Shown: positions 41,514-51,622, counted from the first letter of the stretch. The stretch: DNA of 64,000 nt from Woeseiaceae bacterium (GCA_021773055.1 JAJFKV010000071.1:1-64000); one strand, 5' to 3'. The notes: generated by a model not told the origin, from the sequence alone. Translations and numbers: made by a program.

Positions 41514-42446
41514 TTAGCCCCAGAGGTGGCTGTCTTTTTCGATGACCTGCGATGACGGACCGACGATTAGAGGATCCGGTCCACGAAGTACTTGCCCGTC
41601 TTTTTCCGGGTAATCGAGATCAGAGAGAAAGTGCTGCATGCAATTGAGGCGTGCGCGCTTTTTGTCATCAGACTTAATAATCGTCCACGGCGCATCGGCG
41701 GTGTCGGTGTAGAAAAACATGGACTCTTTGGCTTCCGTGTATTCGCTCCACTTGTCGCGCGACTCCTGATCGATGGGGCTCAGCTTCCAGTGCTTCAGCG
41801 GAGACTGCGAGCGTGCGGCGAATCGCCGTTCCTGCTCGGCTTCCGTGACAGAGAACCAGTACTTGAACAAACGGATACCGGACCGCACGAGCATACGCTC
41901 AAGGTCTGGCACCTGCCGCATGAACTCCAGATATTCCAGCGAGTCGCAAAAGCCCATCACGCGTTCGACGCCCGCGCGGTTGTACCAGGAGCGATCGAAG
42001 AACACCATTTCGCCGGCAGATGGCAGGTGATCTATGTAGCGCTGGAAGTACCATTGTCCACGCTCATAATCGGTCGGCTTCTCAAGGGCCACAACCCGGG
42101 CCGCACGCGGATTCAAGTGTTCCATGAAGCGCTTGATCGTGCCGCCCTTACCGGCCGCATCGCGGCCCTCGCAGATAACGATGATGCGCTGGCCTGTTTT
42201 CTTTACCCAGCTCTGCACCTTGAGCAGCTCAACCTGCAACTCTTTCTTGTGAGTTTCGTAAACACCCTTCTTGATTTTCGTTTTATATGGGTATTTGCCG
42301 TTACGAAACAGGTCCTTGATCTGGTCCGGGCTGTGCCGCATTTCGCCTAGAATAGCCGATGGCGACCTCGGCTTCTCGCTCGTCTCTGTACCGGCGTCCG
42401 TGATCGGTACGATAGTGTCGGGTTGCCCGGATTTAGTGTCTGTCAT
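41514..42446 (-). CDS. ppk2: Polyphosphate kinase 2
   Basis: 'IVICEGRDAAGKGGTIKRFMEHLNPRAARVVALEKPTDYERGQWYFQRYIDHLPSAGEMVFFDRSWYNRAGVERVMGF'. Confidence 0.96.
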   Translation of the reverse strand: MTDTKSGQPDTIVPITDAGTETSEKPRSPSAILGEMRHSPDQIKDLFRNGKYPYKTKIKKGVYETHKKELQVELLKVQSWVKKTGQRIIVICEGRDAAGKGGTIKRFMEHLNPRAARVVALEKPTDYERGQWYFQRYIDHLPSAGEMVFFDRSWYNRAGVERVMGFCDSLEYLEFMRQVPDLERMLVRSGIRLFKYWFSVTEAEQERRFAARSQSPLKHWKLSPIDQESRDKWSEYTEAKESMFFYTDTADAPWTIIKSDDKKRARLNCMQHFLSDLDYPEKDGQVLRGPDPLIVGPSSQVIEKDSHLWG

Positions 42447-42565
42447 GGTCGTGTACTCGCTGTTGCCAAAACTATGTACCTAATTTTCCGCTTATTGGTC
42501 GTTTCCTCCAATACGGAGTACTGCTTATTGTCGTACGTTACAATATTCACCCCAATCATTACACC

Positions 42566-44857
42566 TTGGCGGGTCGACAGAAATTGAAGGTATCCATATT
42601 CACACCCCTGCTTGTGGCGTTTGCGTTGGCCGCATGCGGTGGTAAATCCGAGACATCTGTCTCGACCAGCAGTGCAACCCATTTCATTGGTAGCACGAAC
42701 TGTTCGAACTGCCATGAGTCCCAATACGACGACTGGCGCGGCTCACACCATGAACTCGCCATGCAGGTCGCCAACGAGACTACCGTTCTCGGTGACTTCG
42801 ACGATGCAGTATTCGATTATTTCGGCAAGAAGACCCGGTTCATCACGCGCGGCGATAAGTTCTTCGTCGTGACCGAAGACGCGGCAGGACTGGAAACAGA
42901 ATACGTAGTCGCCTACACCTTCGGTGTCACTCCGCTGCAACAGTACCTGGTCGAGTTTCCCGGTGGCCGAATGCAGGCCTTACCGTATTCCTGGGACACT
43001 CGTCCCACGGCAGATGGCGGCAAGCGCTGGTTCCATTTGTATCCTGATGAGTACATCGGTCCGGGCGATGAACTGCACTGGACCGGGCGCTACCAAAACT
43101 GGAATTACATGTGCGCCGAATGCCACTCGACAAACCTCGAAATGAGATACGACTCCGGCACCGATACGTTTGCGACAACCTATTCGGAGTTATCCGTGGG
43201 CTGTGAAGCGTGCCACGGACCCGGATCGAAGCACGTCGCTCAAGCAGCGGCGAGTGTTTTCGACAGTCGATACGGGCTCGCGATGGATCTCGGTGAGCAC
43301 ACACCAAGTCGTTGGATCATGAATCCGATTTCAGGAATTGCCGAACGTAGCGACCCACTAACTCACCCACCACAGGAGGCGGAGTCCTGTGGTCGCTGCC
43401 ATGCAAGGCGAGGACTCATTGCCACCGCGTACGAATACGGCAAACCGCTGGCGGATACTCACTTGCTTGCCCTGCTTGACGAGCACCTCTACTTCTCCGA
43501 CGGGCAGATCAAGGGTGAGGTCTATGTCTATGGCTCGTTCATTCAAAGTCGCATGTACCGCGCAGGCGTGACCTGCAGTGACTGCCACAATCCACATTCC
43601 GGTAGCTTGCGAACGGGAGTAACACCCAGCAATGTGTGTTCGCAATGCCACCTGCCGTCGAAGTTCGTCTCGACTGAGCACAGCGGCCACTCCAGCACTG
43701 ATGCCACGTGCGTTGATTGCCATATGGCCGCGCGTACCTATATGGGTGTTGATGATCGACGAGACCATAGTTTCCGAATTCCCCGGCCGGACCTTCACGG
43801 AGAGACAAGCGCTCCCAATGCCTGCAATAACTGCCATGCAGACAAAGACGCGGCTTGGGCCAGCGCCGCTTTGGAGACTCTGGGTGTAACGCGCCGCCCA
43901 CATTACGGTACGGCGATCGCCGCTGGTCGCCAGCAACGCACCAACGAAGTCCTTACTCCCGCATCGGCAAATAAGGACTTTCCGGCAATAGCGCGTGCGA
44001 CCATGTTGACGCTACTGACGCCACCGTTCAGCGAAGACGAAATGGCTGCCTTAAGAAAAGTATTATCGGATCCGGACCCGTTGCTTCGCATTGCCGCGCT
44101 TCGCTCGCTCAGGCCTTTTCCTGCTGAGATCAAATTGAGTATTGGTAGCGCAACACTGAGCGATCCGGTTCTCAGTGTTCGAATTCAATCTGCCCTTGTG
44201 TTTGCGGACGTACGCGACCTCCTGCCGCTCGAACAAACAAGAGCATTTGGACGCGCTGCCGAGGAATATCGAGCCGCCTATACCATGCTCTCCAGCACAC
44301 CGGATGCGACCGTGAACCTTGGCAATTTCGAACTGGCGAACGGCAACATGGCCCGTGCCATTAGTCACTTCGAGCGGGCACTGAAAATTGACCCCGGCTA
44401 TGCGCCGGCGCGCCTTAACCTAGTGGATGCACTTCGCCAGACTCAGAATGAAGCCCGTGTGGAGGAACTTCTCCTGCAAGGTATATCACTGGCACCGGGT
44501 AATGCCGCACTTCGCCACGCATTGGGGCTCGCGTTGGTCCGCACGGGCCAAACCGAGGCAGGCGTCGACGAGCTGCGACTGGCGTCCGAACTGGAGCCGA
44601 CCGGGCAGCGCTATGTTTACGTACTGGGTGTCGCACTCAACTCGCTCGGGCAGCAGAGCGCGGCACTGGACCTGCTGGGACGCGCGTACCAGAAGTTTCC
44701 CGCCGACTACGATATCGGCTGGGCACTTGCGACGATCCTAAGAGACTCCGGTGACTTTGAACGCGCCTTGGAAGTTGTCGAACAGCTTGCCAGCGATTAT
44801 CCGGATGATCTGAACATAAAGGCTTTGGGCGATTGGCTGGTGGCGAAAATCAAGTAA
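42566..44857 (+). CDS. Octaheme cytochrome c lipoprotein with C-terminal HEAT/TPR region
   Basis: Lipobox 'FALAACGG'; eight CxxCH motifs (CSNCH, CAECH, CEACH, CGRCH, CSDCH, CSQCH, CVDCH, CNNCH); TPR-like 'AISHFERALKIDPGYAPARLNLVDALRQ'. Confidence 0.92.
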   Translation: MAGRQKLKVSIFTPLLVAFALAACGGKSETSVSTSSATHFIGSTNCSNCHESQYDDWRGSHHELAMQVANETTVLGDFDDAVFDYFGKKTRFITRGDKFFVVTEDAAGLETEYVVAYTFGVTPLQQYLVEFPGGRMQALPYSWDTRPTADGGKRWFHLYPDEYIGPGDELHWTGRYQNWNYMCAECHSTNLEMRYDSGTDTFATTYSELSVGCEACHGPGSKHVAQAAASVFDSRYGLAMDLGEHTPSRWIMNPISGIAERSDPLTHPPQEAESCGRCHARRGLIATAYEYGKPLADTHLLALLDEHLYFSDGQIKGEVYVYGSFIQSRMYRAGVTCSDCHNPHSGSLRTGVTPSNVCSQCHLPSKFVSTEHSGHSSTDATCVDCHMAARTYMGVDDRRDHSFRIPRPDLHGETSAPNACNNCHADKDAAWASAALETLGVTRRPHYGTAIAAGRQQRTNEVLTPASANKDFPAIARATMLTLLTPPFSEDEMAALRKVLSDPDPLLRIAALRSLRPFPAEIKLSIGSATLSDPVLSVRIQSALVFADVRDLLPLEQTRAFGRAAEEYRAAYTMLSSTPDATVNLGNFELANGNMARAISHFERALKIDPGYAPARLNLVDALRQTQNEARVEELLLQGISLAPGNAALRHALGLALVRTGQTEAGVDELRLASELEPTGQRYVYVLGVALNSLGQQSAALDLLGRAYQKFPADYDIGWALATILRDSGDFERALEVVEQLASDYPDDLNIKALGDWLVAKIK

Positions 44858-44962
44858 TAGCTTATTGACGTAAGAAGCACATATCGCCATCGACCTTCGA
44901 GCATTCGAATATTGTGAAAAAGAATCCGACTACCCGTTTGCAATCGTAATGCCGCACCGAGT

Positions 44963-45739
44963 TCATTGTTGAGCCTGGAGTTTCCGCGAATCGAGGTACT
45001 CAATTGCCCGTACAAACACGCTTCTTCCTGGCAGCGCGTGTCCCAGGCGATTCACTACAATCAGCTCGCAATTTTCGACGCCCGCCGCTTTGTAGGCGGC
45101 ATAAACGCGTCGCGTAAGACGTTCATTAAAGTCATTCGTTCCCGTCAGGAATACGTGGTAATTCTGTTTGATGACATCGAGTTTGGGCGGCGGCGTTGAT
45201 GACCCCCAGGCCGCCGCGCCGGCAATGTAAATGCCACCGCGAAATGTTTCGGGCCTGGCCGATGACACACGGCTGGCCGTCTTGCCGCCACCCGAAAAAC
45301 CGGCAACGTATACTCGACTCGCATCGAGAACGTATTCGTTGGCGAGTACTTTTGGCGCCAGCATCGCCAGGAACATGCGTTTTCCAACACCGACGCGATT
45401 ACCAGAGTTGTTCGCGCCTATCCAGATAAGATTCTTTTCACCCAGCGGTCGGTTCCAGATCCTTGGCGGACCGCCCTTGGGTGTAGGACTAACATAAACC
45501 ACAACGCCGGCAGGACGTGTAGCATCGTAGGTTTCAGGGACGTAGATTTGCCAGCTAAGATTGTCGTCGGATCGGAGTATCTCCGCAGCGTCGGCTACGC
45601 CCTGCTCGCCCAATAGCTCCAGTGGAGAGAAATCCACTTTGAAAAATCCTGTTCTGGGTGCCTCGCCTGATTTTCCAGTCACCGAGGAAAATGCGAGCAG
45701 CAGAAAAATGAAAAGAGCAATGCGGACGTTGCCAATCAC
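44963..45739 (-). CDS. Exported alpha/beta hydrolase (esterase/PHB depolymerase-like)
   Basis: 'VYVAGFSGGGKTASRV' nucleophile elbow; signal peptide. Confidence 0.82.
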   Translation of the reverse strand: MIGNVRIALFIFLLLAFSSVTGKSGEAPRTGFFKVDFSPLELLGEQGVADAAEILRSDDNLSWQIYVPETYDATRPAGVVVYVSPTPKGGPPRIWNRPLGEKNLIWIGANNSGNRVGVGKRMFLAMLAPKVLANEYVLDASRVYVAGFSGGGKTASRVSSARPETFRGGIYIAGAAAWGSSTPPPKLDVIKQNYHVFLTGTNDFNERLTRRVYAAYKAAGVENCELIVVNRLGHALPGRSVFVRAIEYLDSRKLQAQQ

Positions 45740-45839
45740 TCGGTGTCACCGTTTTCTGCGCTCATGATTCGTCGCCTTTGCATTCGCAATGTTGAGAATA
45801 ACAGAGGCAACACAATGGCACGGACCGATTTGAGTGATG

Positions 45840-46181
45840 CTAGTCGTCTGCGTTGCTTTGCGCCCAGGGTACAACCAGTAACCTTTCGAACAGGATTGGC
45901 TTTCCAGTTTTTTCACTACTGCCGTAACGGCCCTCCCGTATTCTGTCGAAAGCCGCATCTATTCCCGCAAGCGTTGACTCGTGTTGGTCGATGAGAATCG
46001 CCGCTCGTCGTCGCATTTCGTTGAGACTTGCAGAGTCCGCGACATCGAGTAGTGCACAGTCGTGTCTTGTGCCGGTCACAGCTCTATATGACTTAATGAG
46101 ATCGACGATTACTTGCCGCTTACTCTTTAGCAATGCCTCAAGAACTTGCATCTGCCCGACAGTCAGCGGCCCCTCGCTCAT
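45840..46181 (-). CDS. DksA/TraR-like protein lacking the zinc-finger cysteines
   Basis: 'HESTLAGIDAAFDRIREGRYGSSEKTGKPILFERLLVVPWAQ' aligns with the usual 'RIxxGxYGxCExCGxxIxxxRLxAxPxAxxC' but with no Cys. Confidence 0.75.
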   Translation of the reverse strand: MSEGPLTVGQMQVLEALLKSKRQVIVDLIKSYRAVTGTRHDCALLDVADSASLNEMRRRAAILIDQHESTLAGIDAAFDRIREGRYGSSEKTGKPILFERLLVVPWAQSNADD

Positions 46182-46663
46182 TTACGGTACTGACTGAAAA
46201 CGAAGTTTTTCGCCTTGACAGCTTCGTGGCAGGCGTAACACGCCACGACCACATCTTGCTCGACCAATGCGGTTTCGCTGTTACCGAGATAAGACGCAAA
46301 GCCCCAGCCACCCGTATCCGCGAACTCGCCGGAATCATAGTGCATCACGTCAATTCTTTTCCTTGCGCCTTCGACAATCGTATTATCGCTATTTTGATAA
46401 TCGAGTAAGTCAAATACGAAAACGGCACCGCTCTCGTATTGGCCAACCGTCAGCCCGTGCATTGCTTTGGTATTGGCGTAGACGTGATGTATGCCGCCGA
46501 ACGACGCCTCCAACGCGTGGCCCGGTTGGATGATGCCTGTCTTTACGTGCTGCCACGATCGGAAGCCCGCCGGATATCCAACATCACCATAATCGTCCAT
46601 TGCAATCACGCTAAATGCCGCGGTCAGGATTAGAACAACACTCATTATTTTCTTCATAGCCAT
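46178..46663 (-). CDS. Cytochrome P460-like protein (paralog 3)
   Basis: Signal peptide; 'YPAGFRSWQHVKTGII...HHVYANTKAM...FADTGGWGFASY...ACYACHEAVKAKNFVFSQY'. Confidence 0.85.
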   Translation of the reverse strand: MAMKKIMSVVLILTAAFSVIAMDDYGDVGYPAGFRSWQHVKTGIIQPGHALEASFGGIHHVYANTKAMHGLTVGQYESGAVFVFDLLDYQNSDNTIVEGARKRIDVMHYDSGEFADTGGWGFASYLGNSETALVEQDVVVACYACHEAVKAKNFVFSQYRK

Positions 46664-46670
46664 AGTCCTT

Positions 46671-47444
46671 TCATAACGGGCCCTCGGGATTTTCGTTAGA
46701 TTTCGCTGAGCGGGTCGGGATTGCTGCATAACGGGACTGCTCGCCGTATGCTCGAACGGTGGCGGCGGTCATCGGCCCGTAGCTACTGAGCGCCTGGACA
46801 TAAGAAACCAGTGTTTGTATCTCCTCCTCGGGAAGCGACCTGAAACTCGGCATACTGACTGCCTGCCGCGCGAAGAAGAACTTGGCGATTCGCCCCGTAA
46901 GCGGCTCTCGCAGAATATAGCCATCCATGCCATTTTCGATCCAACTACGTATGGAAACAGGGTCACCCTGCTGCGTTAGTAGCTTGAAGTCGTTTCCGAA
47001 GTACCCGGGCACATAACCCTTAAGTGATCCCGCGTTTGCGAAACCACCCTGTCCGAGTTCACCGTGACACTGGAAGCAGTGGTATTTCCGGGCAAGGAGT
47101 TCGCCGGCTATCAGTGGGTTTTGGAATCCGATGCTTGTACGTTCGTCGACACTTCGCCGTAATCGAATCGCTGCAAAGTACGACATCGCATCGCTGCAAC
47201 TGACGCCGTAGCTTGGATGCCACGCATGATCGTTGACTTCTGAGCAATCGCTTTTGTTGGCGTCGGGTTGCGTTTTGTCCGGGTCGCCGTGACAGTCAAC
47301 GCAGCCTCTCACACCGGCATATGCAGCACCGCGAGCGATCGGTGCCGACTCCGGTGCCAATCGACTGAGTACCCAAACACAGGCAAAAATCAGCGCGACT
47401 GAAACCGTCGTCGTCGCAACAGCTCTTGATTTGCCGGCATGCAT
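46671..47444 (-). CDS. Membrane-anchored c-type cytochrome with two CxxCH
   Basis: 'GCVDCHGDPDK' and 'KYHCFQCHGELGQGGFANAGSLKGYVPGYFG'. Confidence 0.88.
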   Translation of the reverse strand: MHAGKSRAVATTTVSVALIFACVWVLSRLAPESAPIARGAAYAGVRGCVDCHGDPDKTQPDANKSDCSEVNDHAWHPSYGVSCSDAMSYFAAIRLRRSVDERTSIGFQNPLIAGELLARKYHCFQCHGELGQGGFANAGSLKGYVPGYFGNDFKLLTQQGDPVSIRSWIENGMDGYILREPLTGRIAKFFFARQAVSMPSFRSLPEEEIQTLVSYVQALSSYGPMTAATVRAYGEQSRYAAIPTRSAKSNENPEGPL

Positions 47445-47492
47445 GGTTCACCCGTAATTTGAATGAGTATCGTAAGCGCAGATCAGCAGGAG

Positions 47493-48071
47493 CTAGTCGA
47501 ACAGAATCGAATAGCCCGCGGTATATATCCAGTCGTCGTCGCGTGCCGGTATATGGCAACCAACACACTCCGTCTTGAAATTCTTAGTGACGGCCGTGTG
47601 ACGATCACTGGCATTGAAGAGAACCCAACCCCAGCCATCACCCCAAAGCGGATTCGTGGTGAATCGCCCTTTCGTGTCTTTTACCATCACGAACCAACCT
47701 TCAACCTCGCTACCGTGACTGACAATACCGGTCGTCATAGGTGCTGTTGTTGCCTTGAGCAACTCCTTTATCAGAACTGCTCCATCCGGAAAACTGTCGT
47801 GCTCTCGAAAGTATGCTGCGACGCCACGCTGCGTATATACGTTATGCAGGCCGGCAGCACCGTGACCGCTCGCTTCACTACTTTGCTTGACGTCTTCTGC
47901 CGCAATTGACCATGTTCCGAGGAAGGTCCAATCGTCACGAAAATTGTCCGGCAATGAAATATTGCCATCTTTGTCGACTAATGTTTCGTAGGTCTCGGTG
48001 TAAGAGTCGTCTGCCAATGACACACTAGTAAGCGCCAGAATCAATAATGTGACGAGTGATCTGAGTTTCAT
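47493..48071 (-). CDS. Cytochrome P460-like protein (paralog 2)
   Basis: 'NISLPDNFRDDWTFLGTWSI...HNVYTQRGVAAYFREHDSFPDGAVLIKELL...GWGWVLFNASD...ECVGCHIPARDDDWIYTAGYSIL'. Confidence 0.87.
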   Translation of the reverse strand: MKLRSLVTLLILALTSVSLADDSYTETYETLVDKDGNISLPDNFRDDWTFLGTWSIAAEDVKQSSEASGHGAAGLHNVYTQRGVAAYFREHDSFPDGAVLIKELLKATTAPMTTGIVSHGSEVEGWFVMVKDTKGRFTTNPLWGDGWGWVLFNASDRHTAVTKNFKTECVGCHIPARDDDWIYTAGYSILFD

Positions 48072-48149
48072 GTCGTTTCCTCTGCTATTACCTGAAAAGC
48101 CTTCCCTGGCAATACGTCTGGGTGGCGTACGAGCCCGAAATGGCTATCG

Positions 48150-48764
48150 CTACCCTCCGGTTCCTGCCGCCGCGTCACCTGCGCCCTTGGCGTTTTTGAG
48201 GATCGGATAATATTGTGTAAATACCATGTCCTCAGCGGCGCTGGCCGTGTGACAAGCGGCACAAGAGGCGGTTGGCATGGCTGCCGCTGTACTGTTGTAA
48301 GGCTCGTCGTGATGTCCGAACGAGTAGTACGCCCAGCCGCCTGTGTCATCGGAATAGCGCTTTGAATCTTTATGCGCAATTTCAAAACCCTGCAATTTTC
48401 CGTTGAAGAACCCAATACCGCTCGTCGCAGCGGTATCACCAACGAGAGTTAGCTCCTTGGCAAACATCGTGCCTTCACGAAACTCGCCAGTCTTCTTGTA
48501 GTGGGCCCAACTTTCCGGATCGATATAAACACTGTGGAACTCCGGAAACGGCGCTGCTCCGCCATTGAGCGAGTTAGGAGTAAGCGGGCTGCCAACAAAC
48601 ACCCATTCACGCCAGCCAGCAGGCCTGACTAGTTCACCATCTTTGTTGAATGCTGCTTCATAAGGCTCGTGGCCGTCAGCACTAACAATTTCAACCAATG
48701 AAAACGCCAATACTGCAGTCAAGGTTGCGACAGTGACCAGCCCCAACGATTTATCTTTAGTCAT
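48150..48764 (-). CDS. Cytochrome P460-like protein (paralog 1)
   Basis: 'LVRPAGWREWVFVGSPLTPN...FHSVYIDPESWAHYKKTGEFREGTMFAKELTLV...TGGWAYYSFG...ASCAACHTASAAEDMVFTQYYPIL'. Confidence 0.88.
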   Translation of the reverse strand: MTKDKSLGLVTVATLTAVLAFSLVEIVSADGHEPYEAAFNKDGELVRPAGWREWVFVGSPLTPNSLNGGAAPFPEFHSVYIDPESWAHYKKTGEFREGTMFAKELTLVGDTAATSGIGFFNGKLQGFEIAHKDSKRYSDDTGGWAYYSFGHHDEPYNSTAAAMPTASCAACHTASAAEDMVFTQYYPILKNAKGAGDAAAGTGG

Positions 48765-49008
48765 GATATTTCTCCTGTGATCCAAAGTTTCTAAGGCGAC
48801 AACTGAATTCGCCCCAACTTGCTGTTTCGACTTACTGCATCATTTTTATCAGCTTTATTGGTAAACATGGTTTCCGGAAAAAGTCGTTTTGTTAGCGGTG
48901 TTACTTCAACAGCACATGGCACCGTGCCGGCGTGTAATATTTGTTAACAATGTTAATCATTCGCTAATAGCCGCAACCTGTATGCGATACTGATGCGAGT
49001 GGGGGCAC

Positions 49009-50913
49009 ATGACACGTTTCATTACACACAGCCTGTGGGTTAGACAGACCGCTTATACCGTTCTGGTGATTGCGGCGATTGCAATTGCTGTAGCCGGTTT
49101 CGATATGGTGTCGAAATACAATGATGAGAACACCCGACTGCAGCAATTTGCGAATCATCTGATCGACTCTTTCTACGACGCGACGGCGCGCGCCGCATTT
49201 CACGTTGATCCCTTGCAGGCAGACTCCGTCATCGAGGGAATGATGCAGTTTGAGGAACTGCAGCTCGTTAGCATCAGGACGGACCTGGGCACCGCATTGG
49301 CAACTCGTGAGCGAACAACCGACAGTGCAGCAACCGACCGGCTCGCGATATGGTTGTTCTCCGAAATGGTGAGTTATGACCGTGAGTTGGTCGTCGACAG
49401 ATCCGATTTCGTCACCGGCCAACAACACTCATCAGGCGGCGCAACGGTTGTCGTTGGACATATTCGAATAACTCTGGATCCGACTGTGATTGGGGGTTCA
49501 TTTGTTACCAGCGTACGACGCCGAAGCTTCGAGCTGATTATTGAATTTCTAATTCTCGGGGCCGCGCTTGGATTCATTTTCTATATGACAACAACCAAGC
49601 CTCTTGTCGAGGTAGCCGACAGACTTGGCGATATCAACCCGCATGGTATGGAGCTCGAGCGACTTCGTCATTCAAAGTCGCATCGCCACGATGAGTTCGG
49701 TCTCGTCGTCGACAGAATTAACGACTTGTTGGGAAAAATCGATGAGCAGAAAGCCAATCTGATTCATCGGGAGAAAATTGCCGCGCTGGGCTCGATGCTT
49801 GCCGAGGTTGCGCACGAGCTTAACAATCCTCTGGCCGTTGTTACTGCGCAGGCGGAATTATTGGCTGAAACGGCAACTGATGACAAAACGCGAAATCGGG
49901 CGGAGAAGATTCTGAGACCGGCCAGGCGCAGCGCGGACATAGTTCGAAAATTCCTCTCGTTGGCAAGACAGCGACAAGTTGAAAAGGAAGTACTCAACGT
50001 CGATGAACTGATCAACGAATCATTGGACATGTTGAAGTATCAACTGGACAAGAGAAGCATCGCAGTTAATTTTGAAATTGATCCCGGTGCGGCAAAGGTT
50101 TGGGGTGATAAAGCGAACCTTGGTCAGGTCGTCGTCAACATAATAGTCAATGCACAGCAGGCACTCACCAGGATGGATGGCGAGAAGAATATTGGCATTG
50201 GTGTGCGTGTCGACGACGTCGCAGAAAAAATTACGATCTCATTCGCTGATAATGGTCCAGGTATATCTCCCGAAATTCGTGACAAGGTCTTCGACCATTT
50301 TTTTACAACCAAACCAGAGGGCCGAGGAACGGGATTGGGGCTGGCATTTTGCAAGTCCGTCGTCGAAGACCATGGCGGTACGATCGTCGTAAATGCGGTT
50401 GAGCCACGCGGTACAAACCTGGTCATCACATTACCAAGAACCAGGAAGGTCAGAGAAAGCGTCCGGCTAAACCCCAAAGCTGACGATTTCCCAAAGGCGT
50501 TGAAAGTACTGGTCGTTGACGATGAAGAAACGCTTGCAACCAGTATCGCCGAGTCTCTTAGTCGCAGTGGGCATCAACCATCGACCGCTTTCAGCTGCGA
50601 GCAAGCACTGCTAAGACTTGTCGATACTGATTTTGACGTCATCTTGGCCGATGTACATATGCCCGGGGGCGACGGTCTGGAATTTTATCGTCGTGTATTC
50701 GCCAATGATGAACGGATGGCGAAACGTTTTGTATTTGTAACGGGCGATTCCCTGGACCCACGCTTAGCCCAATTTTTTGAAGAGGAACGCAGACCCCACA
50801 TCAACAAACCGTTCGAGCTCAGCGACTTGGTTTCTATCGTAGAAGGTGTTTACTACGAGTCAGAAGAAGCAGCTTCGGTCGGTCCTGCACCGGGCGTACA
50901 GACAGGTGCCTGA
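49009..50913 (+). CDS. Membrane hybrid sensor histidine kinase with C-terminal receiver
   Basis: H-box 'LAEVAHELNNPLAVVTAQAELL', 'DNGPGISPEI...GRGTGLGLAFCKSVVEDHGG', receiver 'LKVLVVDDEETLATS...DVILADVHMPGGDG'. Confidence 0.94.
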   Translation: MTRFITHSLWVRQTAYTVLVIAAIAIAVAGFDMVSKYNDENTRLQQFANHLIDSFYDATARAAFHVDPLQADSVIEGMMQFEELQLVSIRTDLGTALATRERTTDSAATDRLAIWLFSEMVSYDRELVVDRSDFVTGQQHSSGGATVVVGHIRITLDPTVIGGSFVTSVRRRSFELIIEFLILGAALGFIFYMTTTKPLVEVADRLGDINPHGMELERLRHSKSHRHDEFGLVVDRINDLLGKIDEQKANLIHREKIAALGSMLAEVAHELNNPLAVVTAQAELLAETATDDKTRNRAEKILRPARRSADIVRKFLSLARQRQVEKEVLNVDELINESLDMLKYQLDKRSIAVNFEIDPGAAKVWGDKANLGQVVVNIIVNAQQALTRMDGEKNIGIGVRVDDVAEKITISFADNGPGISPEIRDKVFDHFFTTKPEGRGTGLGLAFCKSVVEDHGGTIVVNAVEPRGTNLVITLPRTRKVRESVRLNPKADDFPKALKVLVVDDEETLATSIAESLSRSGHQPSTAFSCEQALLRLVDTDFDVILADVHMPGGDGLEFYRRVFANDERMAKRFVFVTGDSLDPRLAQFFEEERRPHINKPFELSDLVSIVEGVYYESEEAASVGPAPGVQTGA

Positions 50914-51622
50914 GGCCAGGCACATTGTTGTGGTCGATGATGACCCGGAGATTCTCGATGCTGTCGGCGAGTACCTTGAGCTGCGTCGATTCCGCGTTTC
51001 ATTAGCGGGCGATGGTAAGGAACTGGAACAGATCCTGAAAAAGGATCCCGCCTGTCTTGTCCTGCTGGATGTTGGACTCCCGGGAGCGGATGGCATCCAG
51101 TTGGCCGGACAGATTAAGTCCAAATACAACTGCGGAATAATTATGGTTACGGGGCACGGCGATCCTGAGGATCGCGTCCTCGGATTGGAAATGGGTGCAG
51201 ACGATTACGTCGTCAAACCCTTCAATTTCCGTGAACTCCTGGCACGAATCAATAGTGTGCTTCGACGCATTTCTCCTGGAACTCAGGAGTTCGGTGATGC
51301 CAGTCTAATACGATTTGGCAAATGGCAATTTGACGTGGTGAAGCGTTCGTTGTCGGATGATGAGGGCTGCAGTCCCGAGCTGTCTGCAGGCGAACTCGAT
51401 ATTCTGGCTATCCTGGCTGACAACGCGAACACGGCGGTATCCAGACATACCTTGCTCGACGAGTCCTCCCACCGCGACTGGAGTCCGCTCGATCGAAGCA
51501 TTGATGTGCGCATAACCCGATTGAGGAAAAAACTGGAGAAGGACCCTTCGAAACCAAGTTATATCCGGACGGCGCGAAATATCGGTTATATATTAAGGAC
51601 AGACTCATCGATAGAGCACTGA
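50906..51622 (+). CDS. OmpR-family response regulator
   Basis: 'HIVVVDDDPEILDAVGEYL...LVLLDVGLPGADG...GADDYVVKPFNFRELLARI', winged helix C-terminus. GTG 50906 overlaps the HK stop codon. Confidence 0.94.
   Translation: MPEARHIVVVDDDPEILDAVGEYLELRRFRVSLAGDGKELEQILKKDPACLVLLDVGLPGADGIQLAGQIKSKYNCGIIMVTGHGDPEDRVLGLEMGADDYVVKPFNFRELLARINSVLRRISPGTQEFGDASLIRFGKWQFDVVKRSLSDDEGCSPELSAGELDILAILADNANTAVSRHTLLDESSHRDWSPLDRSIDVRITRLRKKLEKDPSKPSYIRTARNIGYILRTDSSIEH

Noticed and set aside
41592-42350. 252-aa plus ORF opposite ppk2
   Set aside because: Mirror ORF of the well-supported ppk2; no recognizable domain.
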